Positions 18,454 to 26,827 of a DNA stretch of 64,000 nucleotides are shown piece by piece. Location: contig CAJWTS010000012.1 in NCBI GenBank assembly GCA_913047795.1, positions 1 to 64,000 on the forward strand, read 5' to 3'. The stretch comes from an uncultured Verrucomicrobiota bacterium. GTDB taxonomy: Bacteria; Verrucomicrobiota; Kiritimatiellia; CAJWTS01. Numbering within the stretch: position 1 is the stretch's first letter; the number at the start of each line of letters is the position of its first letter. Made by a program: the position numbers and the translations under genes. A model generated the notes under the pieces. The model saw only the letters and a program-made list of their open reading frames with translations, had not been told where the DNA came from and did no database searches.

Positions 18454-18668
18454 CGCACGGGGCAGGCACTGAGATCCAGGCTACCGGCCCTTGGTGAATG
18501 TCACGGATCGGCCAGCGAGATGTCAAACCGTATCCGATCAAACTCAGAAATGCAATCACGGCCGGGATGCCACGTGCATCTCTGTTAACGCGAGGACAAC
18601 GATTGTACTCTGGCGTCCCGGCGCTACCGCAAATCTTGGCCGATGTAATCGAAGACATGCCGGTAGAG

Positions 18669-19313
18669 CTAAAGCAGAGTCGGCACGTCCTGTGGCGCCG
18701 CGCAAAGATGCGCTGCTCCATGTGCGCGCAATTCCTGTTCCGAGCGAAATCCCCAGAGCGCGCCAACCGGGGTCATGCCCGCCGCAACAGCGGTTCGCAT
18801 ATCGGTGTCCGTGTCCCCGATGTAGAGAATCTCGGCCGGGCATAAGCCCCAGTCACGCGCGATCTCGAGTGCCCCCCTCGGGTCCGGTTTGAGCGGCGTT
18901 CCCTCGCGCGCACCGCGCACGATCGCGAAGGTCCCGGCCTCGAAATACCGGTCCACCACCCGCTGCGTGGCTTCATCGGGCTTATTGGAGAGCACGGCCA
19001 TTGGGATCTGCCTGGCCTCCAGGTCGGCCAGCAGGTTCGTTATGCCGTCGTACGGCCGTGTCTTGTCGAAACAACGGCGACCATATTCGACCCGCATCTC
19101 CTCCATGCAGACGGCAACATGACCCTCCGCGTCTTCCGGAAGCGCACGCCGCACAAGTGGCTCTACCCCGTCGCCGACGAATTGCTTATAGGCCGCCACG
19201 GGATGCAGAGGGAAACCATTACGCTCCAGAACGGCGTTCATCGCGTCCGCGAGATCGTCGATCGTGTCCAGCAAGGTTCCGTCGAGATCAAAGATAACAG
19301 CGCTGTGCATCAT
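18669..19313 (-). CDS. HAD-family phosphatase, phosphoglycolate phosphatase-like
   Basis: A 214-residue HAD hydrolase of the Gph/HAD-IA type. Motif I is FDLDGTLLDT near the N-terminus, motif II is LSNKPD, motif III lysine is in LKPDP and motif IV is IGDTDTDM. A helical cap sits between motifs I and II, as in phosphoglycolate phosphatase, and the protein ends with the typical WGFRSEQEL segment. This makes Gph or a related small-sugar-phosphate phosphatase likely. Two ATGs are adjacent; 19313 is given, 19310 is equivalent. It could dephosphorylate 2-phosphoglycolate or a sugar phosphate. Confidence 0.87.
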   Translation of the reverse strand: MMHSAVIFDLDGTLLDTIDDLADAMNAVLERNGFPLHPVAAYKQFVGDGVEPLVRRALPEDAEGHVAVCMEEMRVEYGRRCFDKTRPYDGITNLLADLEARQIPMAVLSNKPDEATQRVVDRYFEAGTFAIVRGAREGTPLKPDPRGALEIARDWGLCPAEILYIGDTDTDMRTAVAAGMTPVGALWGFRSEQELRAHGAAHLCAAPQDVPTLL

Positions 19314-19482
19314 AAGCGGTACGCGGACAGGCATCGCGGCGTCTATCGCCGCCGCACCCGGTCGATCGGATGCGCTCTTGCCGGCGGGCGCACCCGCTGG
19401 AATGCGGCGCAGAAGTTAATAAACCAGCATATCCGCAGGGCCAGTCGTCTACGCCCGAGTATGCTGATGCATGCACCCGTCG

Positions 19483-20106
19483 TCAATGATTCCACGCATC
19501 ACCCACCACGATCGCGAGGACTTCGTCAAGTCGATCGATCGTGTAGTCCGGGTGCGTGGTCGTCATCGCCTGGCCGTTTGTAAGAAAGGCGGAAAGACAA
19601 CCCGCCCGGCGCGCGATCTCAACGTCGAAGTCATAATCTCCAACACAGAGGATCGACGGCACGGAAACCCTTAGCATCGAGGCCAATCGAAAAATCCCCT
19701 CCGGATCCGGCTTCGGCCGTATGTCATCGTCGCGCGCGATCATGGCCACAAAGTGCTCCGGCCCGAGGCGCGGAAAATTTTCGAGGGACCGGACAACCGC
19801 GCGCCGCATGTTGCGTGTCAGAATGGCGAGTGGCAGGCCGTGTTCGACCAAAGCCAGTACGAGATCCTCCGCCCCAACGTTCGGCTCGGCGCGTTCGGCG
19901 GCCTCCATTTCGTAGCGATCGAGCACGGATTCCGGGTCCGCGCGATCGCCCGGCAGGTTATGCACGTATTCCAGGATCGGCGTCCCTACGGGACATCCAA
20001 GCTCGCGGCGGATACCGGCAAAATCGATCTCGCCGGGACGTGTCAGCGTGCCGTCGAAGTCAAAGACGACCGCCGCGACGCAGGCTGGCTGATGGTCAGG
20101 CCTCAC
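19483..20106 (-). CDS. HAD-family hydrolase
   Basis: A second, distinct HAD phosphatase of about 207 residues: VVFDFDGTLTRP (motif I), LAILTRNM (motif II), RPKPDPE (motif III) and CVGDYDFDVE (motif IV). The cap is short and helical. It overlaps the end of the GH95 gene: GTG at 20106 gives an 11-base overlap, and an upstream GTG at 20127 is the alternative. No ATG start exists in this frame near motif I. The overlap implies co-translation with the GH95 gene, so it may act on a phosphorylated product of that pathway; no specific substrate is visible. Confidence 0.8.
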   Translation of the reverse strand: MRPDHQPACVAAVVFDFDGTLTRPGEIDFAGIRRELGCPVGTPILEYVHNLPGDRADPESVLDRYEMEAAERAEPNVGAEDLVLALVEHGLPLAILTRNMRRAVVRSLENFPRLGPEHFVAMIARDDDIRPKPDPEGIFRLASMLRVSVPSILCVGDYDFDVEIARRAGCLSAFLTNGQAMTTTHPDYTIDRLDEVLAIVVGDAWNH

Positions 20107-22315
20107 GTATACACGCCTGTGCCCCACGTGGAATTCGAATCGAGATCACCCGTCCGGCGCGCCGTGAAAGCTTTTCTCCACAGCTCACGCGAGCCCCGCC
20201 CGGCCATGGATTTGCGATCTTGAACGTACCCCCGGTTTCGCACTCTACAACGATCGAGACCGTCTGCCCCTTCTCACGAACCGCGCTGACCAGGAAGGCG
20301 CCCTCCGTACGCATGCGGCTGAAGGAGCAGTTGCGCCAGCGCCAGGGAACACCGGCAAAGATGTGGTTCACGCCCCGACGGGTGTGTAGAAACATCTCCT
20401 GAATCGCCGCAACGGATCCCATCGCGCCGTCGACCTGCATCACATCGATCAACGTCTCCCGATTGGGCGGCCGCGCACCGCGGCCCACTAACGAAAACCC
20501 CGATGCCCATGCGTCGTGCACCGTGCCGCCGCCTTCGTTGGTGAAAAAGCGATCGAACGCTTCGAGATAAAATTCGGCCGCCTCCCCATTCCCAAGCCGG
20601 CAATGCAGCGCCGACGCCCAGGAGAGGCACCATCCACTCCAACGTCCGGGTCCGTGCCGAATCCAATCTGCGACGCTTTCGTCCACGACAGCGGCCCAGT
20701 CGGGATCGTTCGGATCGATCACGTCGAAAGGCGTAATCGCGCCCAGGTGAGAGTGATGCCGGTGACTCTCCTCGAGCCGCAGACCGTCCCACAGCCCGAT
20801 GGATGCCGGGCGATCGCCGCCGGGACCGTCAACCAGGGCCGCCTTGGGCAGTTTCGCCATGATGCGTGCCCACACCGGCCGCGGTTTACGACGCAGGATC
20901 CGTGAGGCATCCGTACAGGCTTCGGCCAGCGCGTGAACACAGGCCAACTGGAAACTCGCATTCTTACCCCATGCATTCATCTCGGCCCCGCGATACTCCG
21001 GCGACACGCTGACAGGTAAACACAACCGGCTCCCATCGCGCTCCAGCATCTCTTCGTACACGCGCATGGCGCTGACCATGAAGGGGTAAGCGCGCTTGAG
21101 AAACGCTCGATCGTCAGCGTAGCGGTAGTAGCGGTACATCATCAACGCCACCCAGGCCGTACAGCCGTGGTCCACGCTGCCGGTCCAGAACCCGCCCATG
21201 CACATGCACCGGTCATCGACGGCGTGTGGCAACATCATGCCGTCATCGATACCCAGGAAAACATGCGCGTTTTTGCGCAGCTCAGACTCCCAGGAGAAGA
21301 TCAGATCGAAAAGCGGCAAGAGGTGCTCCAGGCGATTGCCGTGATAGGCCGGCTGGTAGCACATCTGTACGTTGATGTTGAAGTGATAGTCGCTGGACCA
21401 CGGCGGCATGCGATATTCTTCGATCCACGGGCCTTGCAGCGTCGCCGGGACCCCCGCCGGATTCGTAAACCCGGCGAACTTGTACATGCCATAGCGGTAC
21501 AGAAACGCCAGGCGTTCATTGGGTATCACAAGATCCGGTACGTCACGCCAGTAGCGCGTCCACCACTTCCGGTTCGCTCGCTCGACTGTTTTCGCGCGAT
21601 CCGATGCTACCTCGCAAGCCGTCGCCGAGGCCGCGGCGCGGGCAGATTTCTCATGCTCGCCACGCTCGACCCCAATCACGACACCCGCCGCCGTGCGCCG
21701 GCAGGCAACGCAGACTGCGGGATCGGCGGGCAGGGCCTGGGTCCACCCAAACACGCCGGACGATCGAAATTTTCGTGGCGCTGCGAACGAAATCGATCGC
21801 AGGTATTCCTCCAGGAAACTCCAGGCCGTCACCGTCCGGATCGGGGTATTTGCGAGTGATCGCGGTAGGGACACCGTCACCGCGTTCGACTCCATCGCAA
21901 GCACGATGCGGACGCGATAGCGATGCTTTCCACGCACGGCATGGATAACGGCCGTGCCGTCGCCCGTTTCCAGCACCCCGCGAGTTAATTCCACGCCCGG
22001 ACCAAGGTCGATATCAATCCGACCCAGCGGCAGCACGCTCGGCCGCTCAGGCTCCCCCTTCACCCCGTCGCCGGTCTCAAAGAGTTGTCGCAAGGACGTT
22101 TCATCGCCACGTTCCAGGCAACGGCGGATACTGGCGTACGACATCCCTTCGCGCCATGCCATGCCGCCGCGGTGATCCCAGAGATCCGCCCGCCCCAGCG
22201 TGATGCGCAGCCAGCGCCCCTCGCCCCATATCATCGCGCCCAGCGTGCCGTTGCCCTGCAGAATCCCGGTATGCGTGCGCGGCAGGGGGAAATCCCATTC
22301 GTATGCCGTCTTCAT
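20096..22315 (-). CDS. Glycoside hydrolase family 95-like protein
   Basis: A 739-residue protein of the GH95 clan of inverting alpha-L-fucosidases/galactosidases. An N-terminal beta-sandwich has LQGNGTLGAMIWGEG. The (alpha/alpha)6 barrel contains FNINVQM (the two asparagines that in GH95 activate water), SVSPEYRG (candidate general acid Glu), HRHHSHLG and MQVDGAMG (family pattern QIDGNFG, here with N to A). No signal peptide is present, unlike most secreted GH95 enzymes, so it may be cytoplasmic. The ATG at 22315 has an AAGGAG motif nine bases upstream. It is followed by an overlapping HAD phosphatase gene. Confidence 0.85.
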   Translation of the reverse strand: MKTAYEWDFPLPRTHTGILQGNGTLGAMIWGEGRWLRITLGRADLWDHRGGMAWREGMSYASIRRCLERGDETSLRQLFETGDGVKGEPERPSVLPLGRIDIDLGPGVELTRGVLETGDGTAVIHAVRGKHRYRVRIVLAMESNAVTVSLPRSLANTPIRTVTAWSFLEEYLRSISFAAPRKFRSSGVFGWTQALPADPAVCVACRRTAAGVVIGVERGEHEKSARAAASATACEVASDRAKTVERANRKWWTRYWRDVPDLVIPNERLAFLYRYGMYKFAGFTNPAGVPATLQGPWIEEYRMPPWSSDYHFNINVQMCYQPAYHGNRLEHLLPLFDLIFSWESELRKNAHVFLGIDDGMMLPHAVDDRCMCMGGFWTGSVDHGCTAWVALMMYRYYRYADDRAFLKRAYPFMVSAMRVYEEMLERDGSRLCLPVSVSPEYRGAEMNAWGKNASFQLACVHALAEACTDASRILRRKPRPVWARIMAKLPKAALVDGPGGDRPASIGLWDGLRLEESHRHHSHLGAITPFDVIDPNDPDWAAVVDESVADWIRHGPGRWSGWCLSWASALHCRLGNGEAAEFYLEAFDRFFTNEGGGTVHDAWASGFSLVGRGARPPNRETLIDVMQVDGAMGSVAAIQEMFLHTRRGVNHIFAGVPWRWRNCSFSRMRTEGAFLVSAVREKGQTVSIVVECETGGTFKIANPWPGGARVSCGEKLSRRAGRVISIRIPRGAQACIREA

Positions 22316-22475
22316 CGTCAACGTCTCCTTACGGATCTGATTAAGGCAGTAGAAAAGCGGTCGTCGGAACAAATGTCGAGTTCCTTTGCGGGAGGGTTAT
22401 TCTGAAGGTTTGCACACGCCGGAAGAAAACGATATGGATGCGGTACAGGAGAAGCTCAAGGAGATTGCGGTTTAG

Positions 22476-23201
22476 ATGAATACTCACCAGCAGGCAGACC
22501 AGAACCTCGCGGCGTTGCGTGCCAACTCCTATCCGGGACGCGGAATCGTCATTGGGCAGACCGGCGACGGCGCTCGGTTCGTTCAGGTCTATTGGATCAT
22601 GGGACGTAGCGCAAACAGTCGGAATCGCGTATTTGTCCAGGACGGAAACGTTGTTCGTACAGCACCCTACGATGAGTCTAGGGTCGAGGACCCATCGCTG
22701 ATCATCTACAACTGCACGCGCATTCTCGACCGTGCACATATCGTCACGAACGGCGATCACACCGATACGATTCACGATGGGCTCGCCGGCGGTGAGTCAT
22801 TTGAATCATCTCTGCACGCACGCACGTACGAGCCCGATGCCCCTAACTACACCCCGCGAATCGCCGGAATGGTGGATCTCGCCGCGCCCGTGCACGCCTA
22901 CCAGTTCGCCGTGCTCAAAACTATCGACAACGATCCCTCGCTTCCCGTGCGGCATTTCTACGCATTCGAGCGGGGCATGCCCGGTATCGGTCACATGGTC
23001 ACGACCTACGACGGTGACGGTGACCCTCTGCCCTCCTTCAGTGGTGACCCGCAACCCGTCCCGGTTCCGGATTCGGTCGATGCGGCGCTCGAGCTCTACT
23101 GGTCCGCGATGAACGCGGACAACAAGGTGTCCTTGCTCGTCAAGTTCATCGATCCCGTGTCGGGCGCCTGCGAGACCCGGATTACGAACAAACACGACTG
23201 A
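22476..23201 (+). CDS. purO: IMP cyclohydrolase, archaeal PurO type
   Basis: A 241-residue protein matching the IMP_cyclohyd family (PurO), which closes the purine ring by converting FAICAR to IMP. The N-terminus NSYPGRGIVIG (17-27), YWIMGRSANSRNR (39-51) and VTNGDHTD are the family's conserved blocks. In most bacteria this step is done by the N-terminal domain of bifunctional PurH; PurO was first described in archaea and is also known in some bacteria. No other purine gene is nearby. An AAGGAG motif lies about 12 bases upstream, and a 13-codon reading frame ends directly before this ATG. Confidence 0.88.
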   Translation: MNTHQQADQNLAALRANSYPGRGIVIGQTGDGARFVQVYWIMGRSANSRNRVFVQDGNVVRTAPYDESRVEDPSLIIYNCTRILDRAHIVTNGDHTDTIHDGLAGGESFESSLHARTYEPDAPNYTPRIAGMVDLAAPVHAYQFAVLKTIDNDPSLPVRHFYAFERGMPGIGHMVTTYDGDGDPLPSFSGDPQPVPVPDSVDAALELYWSAMNADNKVSLLVKFIDPVSGACETRITNKHD

Positions 23202-23506
23202 ATACGCAACGGGCTGGGTCGGCCATGGCTGCTGTGGTCGGCGCGGGAATCCATACGCCCCTGATCTCGGCAGGAAATGTGATCCGGGCCGGTACCCGGT
23301 GTCGCATCGGCAAGAAATTCTCCTCCGTTATCGAGTGGCACCCTCCTGCCGATCGGCGCGATTTTCCCCGCCAAACCCGTGGGTATAAAAGATCAGGGGT
23401 TACGCCTTACGAGAATTGTGCTTTTGGTGCGATTTCGGCTTGCGTTTGTCTGGTTTTTCTAATATCTTTAACGGTCCGGTTCGGGATTAGGAGGAACTCT
23501 ACTGGT
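23202..23506. other. Non-coding stretch before the small membrane protein gene
   Basis: About 300 bases with no supported gene. An AT-rich block around 23390-23490 (TATAAAAG and TCTAATATC) contrasts with the GC-rich surroundings and may hold the promoter of the membrane protein gene, but no clear -35/-10 pair was found. A long in-frame extension of that gene through this stretch is not protein-like. Confidence 0.45.
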
Positions 23507-23824
23507 ATGAAGCGGCTTCTTGCAATGGTGATGGATTTTCTGGACGGGCGCTATCTCGCCTTTGACACCCCTGGCGATACACGCTCGTTTTTTGCCACGG
23601 GTGTGGTCGCATCTGCCGGCATTTATGAGTTGAGCTCGCTCTGGCCGTTCCTGATCGAGGCCACGCCAATACAGCTATTGTTCCTTCTCGTCGTATTCTT
23701 CACCGTCATGGCGATCTGCGTCGCCCTGATCCGCGAGTGCCTCTCGACGCGAACCGCGGCATTGCTCGGTCTCTGCGGCTGGAGTCTCGCACTGGCTCAA
23801 ATCGTCGCCATGGCCGTCCGTTAA
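23507..23824 (+). CDS. Small membrane protein of unknown function
   Basis: A 105-residue protein with three probable membrane segments: FFATGVVASAGIYELSSLWPF, IQLLFLLVVFFTVMAICVAL and ALLGLCGWSLALAQIVAMAV. It begins MKRLLAMVMDFLDGRYLAFD. An AGGAGG ribosome-binding site lies nine bases before the ATG at 23507, which decides the start; the in-frame sequence upstream is not protein-like. I do not recognise a family. Neighbours (PurO upstream, a secreted barrel-like protein downstream) give no functional clue. Confidence 0.65.
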   Translation: MKRLLAMVMDFLDGRYLAFDTPGDTRSFFATGVVASAGIYELSSLWPFLIEATPIQLLFLLVVFFTVMAICVALIRECLSTRTAALLGLCGWSLALAQIVAMAVR

Positions 23825-23988
23825 TCCGGCCACAGCCGATAGCGATGCACCTCCCCGTCCCGTCACGGGCGTTCTCTGGCCGCGATCGTAGTTGACATCG
23901 TGCAAATGGCCTGCAAAACATCATTTTCTCGTGATCGATGGCGAAACCCTCGCAGATGGTTCTGACTGATATACTTGCCGATATCGTG

Positions 23989-23994
23989 TATAAT
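23989..23994 (+). promoter_or_regulatory. Candidate -10 element upstream of the small barrel-like gene
   Basis: A perfect TATAAT, preceded by GTG, lies 70 bases before the ATG at 24064. No convincing -35 hexamer was found at the right distance, so only the -10 is offered. Confidence 0.35.
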
Positions 23995-24063
23995 GTACCT
24001 GAGAGGCCGATCGAACCATCGACATCCCCCATCAGGTCCACTCGCGAAGGAGATCGATACAAC

Positions 24064-24603
24064 ATGAAGGCACGGTCGAACCGCAGGTTGCATGCGCGGT
24101 CTACGGCGAGCGCGCCGACAGCGCATGCCATGGCAGGCCTGGCGATATTCGCCGCTGTCTCTCTCATCGGCGGAAGCCTTCAGGCCCAGATGCCTTCGAT
24201 GGATCACCGGTCGACCGAGCCCTGGCTCGGCAACGTCGTGCTGACTGCGCGGGCGACGACGCCGCAGTCGGCGAGCCTTTCCGTCGGTCTCTGGCTTGAT
24301 GACGTGTGGATCGCGAAGTGCGGGGGAGCGTTCCTGCTACAGATTGAACCCGGACTGGACGGCATCAAGGCGCACGTCGGTTACGGCGGGCGCTATTGGA
24401 TCGTGGCCGGCGCCATCAAGTTATCGGCACTCTACACATGGTCCAACCCGATCGACGCGGACCCCGATCAGTTCTACATCGGCGCAGAAACGGAACTCGC
24501 CTTTGGCTACGCGATTGGCAGCGTAGGCGTCTATACGCACGTGGATGGCGACGACCACGATCACTCGACAATCGTATCCACGTCCCTCGGGATTGCCTTC
24601 TAG
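24064..24603 (+). CDS. Secreted protein, probable small outer-membrane beta-barrel
   Basis: A 179-residue exported protein. The N-terminus is basic (MKARSNRRLHARS), followed by a hydrophobic core AGLAIFAAVSLIGG and a cleavage site near LQA/QM at about 42. The mature part alternates polar and aromatic residues in short stretches (GYGGRYWIVAGAIKLSALYTW, FYIGAETELAFGYAIGSVGVY) and ends in phenylalanine (LGIAF), the terminal residue pattern recognised by the BAM machinery. These features suggest an outer-membrane barrel, but no named family is recognised. An AAGGAG motif lies 11 bases before the ATG. A GCCCG/CGGGC hairpin follows the stop. Confidence 0.6.
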   Translation: MKARSNRRLHARSTASAPTAHAMAGLAIFAAVSLIGGSLQAQMPSMDHRSTEPWLGNVVLTARATTPQSASLSVGLWLDDVWIAKCGGAFLLQIEPGLDGIKAHVGYGGRYWIVAGAIKLSALYTWSNPIDADPDQFYIGAETELAFGYAIGSVGVYTHVDGDDHDHSTIVSTSLGIAF

Positions 24604-24668
24604 CCCGACCCACGGGCACTTGATTTTCGGTCCATGACCGCGCATACTTCTCGCCTGAGATTCGCGTA

Positions 24669-25907
24669 ATGATCGGCATAACTTCCAGACTTCAGCTCAT
24701 TATCGCGCTCGGCTTGCTTTCCGTCGCGTGTTGTCCGTCGCAGGCCGATGACTGGACTTTCTTTCGCGGCCCCCATCTGAACGGTACGTCTGACGAAGCG
24801 GACTGGTCGGCCATCTATCCCGAGACGGGGCCCCGCATCGCATGGGAAAAAGCGGTCGGTAACGGCGCGTCCAGCGTCGTGGTCGCCGGCAACCGTGTCG
24901 TCACCATGGGCAACCGCGCCGGCAAAGACGTTGTCGCCTGCCTCAGCGCGGACGACGGCGAAGTCCTGTGGGAATTTGCATATGACTGCGCCTTCGAGGC
25001 CCGCATGTTCGACGGAGGCACGGCTTCAACGCCGACGATTGACGGAGATCGCGTCTACACGCTCAGCTACCTCGGGCATATCTTCTGCCTCGGCCTCGCC
25101 GATGGAAAAGAAATATGGAAGGCGCACGCCAATGACTCCGGTGGCTCTCCGCCTCGCTGGAAATATGCCGGATCGCCCCTCGTCGATGGCGATCTTGTCA
25201 TCTTCGACATCGGCGGCAAGGACGCCTCGACATTGGCTCTCGACAGGAAGACCGGCAAGCGGGCCTGGGCCGCCGGCACCGATCCGCCGGGTTACGCCAG
25301 CCCGATTCCCTACACCTATAATGGTCAACGCGCCGTGCTGGTTTTCAAGTCGCGGGCGATGATCAGTGTTGAAGCCGCCTCGGGTAAAGAACTGTGGCGC
25401 CTGCCCTGGCGATCCGCATACGACGTGAACGCGTCGACTCCGATTGTGCTCGACGACCGTGTGCTAATCTCGTCGGGCTACCCCGGCGGACGGGCCGCCA
25501 TGTTTCAGCTTACGGATGGCGATCCACGGCGTCTCTGGCGCAACGATGACATCAAAACCAAGATGAGCAGCCTGGCCGTTCACGCCGGGCATGCCTACGG
25601 AATATCTGAACGCGGCGGACGACTCCTCTGCATCCGTCTCGAAACCGGCAAGAACGTGTGGGAGCAAAAGGGGTTCGGTCGCTTCGGAACATTGATGATT
25701 GCCGGGGACAAGCTCGTGATTCTCACTGACAGTGGCGAACTGGTTATCGCGGACGCTTCCTCAAAGGCCTACAGCGAACATGCGCGTGCAAGTGTACTGC
25801 GCGGCACATGCTGGGTGAACCCGGTCCTCGCGAACGGTCGCATCTACTGTCGCAACAACATCGGCACGCTGCGCTGCGTCGACGTACGTTCCGCCGCCGG
25901 GGAGTAG
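24669..25907 (+). CDS. Secreted PQQ-like beta-propeller protein
   Basis: A 412-residue exported protein with a signal peptide ending near SQA/DD (26). DWTFFRGPHLNGTS follows directly, a start common in PVC-group PQQ-like propellers. The rest is a run of beta-propeller repeats with the W-like pattern 'G-x-x-x-W' (ADDGEVLWEF, LADGKEIWKA, DRKTGKRAWAA, ASGKELWRLPW, LETGKNVWEQ), related to BamB and quinoprotein alcohol dehydrogenases. There is no obvious catalytic quinoprotein signature, so it may be a binding or scaffold protein in the periplasm. It opens a plus-strand gene run, with the sugar-isomerase-type genes starting 35 bases downstream. Confidence 0.87.
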   Translation: MIGITSRLQLIIALGLLSVACCPSQADDWTFFRGPHLNGTSDEADWSAIYPETGPRIAWEKAVGNGASSVVVAGNRVVTMGNRAGKDVVACLSADDGEVLWEFAYDCAFEARMFDGGTASTPTIDGDRVYTLSYLGHIFCLGLADGKEIWKAHANDSGGSPPRWKYAGSPLVDGDLVIFDIGGKDASTLALDRKTGKRAWAAGTDPPGYASPIPYTYNGQRAVLVFKSRAMISVEAASGKELWRLPWRSAYDVNASTPIVLDDRVLISSGYPGGRAAMFQLTDGDPRRLWRNDDIKTKMSSLAVHAGHAYGISERGGRLLCIRLETGKNVWEQKGFGRFGTLMIAGDKLVILTDSGELVIADASSKAYSEHARASVLRGTCWVNPVLANGRIYCRNNIGTLRCVDVRSAAGE

Positions 25908-25942
25908 CCCGCCGATCCGGTGCGGTTGCAGTCTGACTCGCA

Positions 25943-26827
25943 ATGAAGCTCGGAATTCTTCTCAACGCGTTCTACACAAGTATTCCGAACCCGCACGTAC
26001 GCGGGCGGCCGCTTGACCCTGCAGATCCGAACCTCAACCTCGCTGACCAGTTGACCGTGGCGCAGGAGATCGGCATCAAGAACGTCGAGATCCAGGCGCC
26101 GCTACAACACGCCACGCCGAAACAGATCCAGGCCCTCAAGCAGGCCCTCGATGCCGCGGATGTCCGCGCAGGCTCCGTGCACGCACCCTTCCCCGTCTAT
26201 GACGAGGGTGCGATGGACGATATTTCTTCACCCGACGAAGCAGTACGCGATGCCGCGGTCGCGACGATCGCGGCCGCCATCGACCTTGTGGCGCCGCTGC
26301 AACCGGACGCGCTGGTCTTGCACCCCTGTGGCGCGCGAATGGGCGACGGCCTTCAACTGGATCAAGACGAGACCCGACTACAGGCACGAACGGAGGCCTG
26401 TGTGGAGAGCCTCGTTCGGTTGAGCGAACACAGCCAGGCACAGGCGATCTCCCTGGCGCTCGAAAACACCCTGCCCGGCGACCTTGAGCAACCCGATGAC
26501 CTGATCACGATCGTGGATCGCGTCGCCCGTCCGAACGTCGGGCTCTGCCTCGATACCGGACACGCCATGATCGCAGGCGTCGATCCGGGCGAAACCGTGC
26601 ACCGGATGGGTTCGCGCCTGCGCCACATCCACGCCCACGACAATCACGGAGTCGTCGACGAACATCTGTTCCCGTTTCTCGGAGACGTGCCCTGGCGCTC
26701 TCTTTTCGACGCCCTGCACGCGGTCGCGTTCGAGGGAATTTTCATGCTCGAGGTCGCATCGATCAATGCCGCAGCAAATCGAGACCAACTTGCACAGCTT
26801 CGCGAGATGGGTTCGTTCATGGAATGA
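25943..26827 (+). CDS. Sugar phosphate isomerase/epimerase (TIM barrel)
   Basis: A 294-residue xylose-isomerase-like TIM barrel (AP_endonuc_2). Probable metal ligands are visible along the strands: Glu in ISLALENTLPG, Asp and His in GLCLDTGHAMI, His in RHIHAHDNHG and Glu near the C-terminus in FMLEVASI. The family isomerises or epimerises free sugars, keto-sugars or polyols and also includes dehydratases; the substrate is not readable. Its stop overlaps the start of the next gene (HAD) as ATGA, so the two are translationally coupled. First gene of a four-gene cassette. Confidence 0.85.
   Translation: MKLGILLNAFYTSIPNPHVRGRPLDPADPNLNLADQLTVAQEIGIKNVEIQAPLQHATPKQIQALKQALDAADVRAGSVHAPFPVYDEGAMDDISSPDEAVRDAAVATIAAAIDLVAPLQPDALVLHPCGARMGDGLQLDQDETRLQARTEACVESLVRLSEHSQAQAISLALENTLPGDLEQPDDLITIVDRVARPNVGLCLDTGHAMIAGVDPGETVHRMGSRLRHIHAHDNHGVVDEHLFPFLGDVPWRSLFDALHAVAFEGIFMLEVASINAAANRDQLAQLREMGSFME

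Noticed and set aside
18454-18668. A possible small gene between the methyltransferase and HAD genes
   Set aside because: Open frames crossing the gap are fragments of antisense frames of the neighbours and have no ribosome-binding site or protein-like composition.
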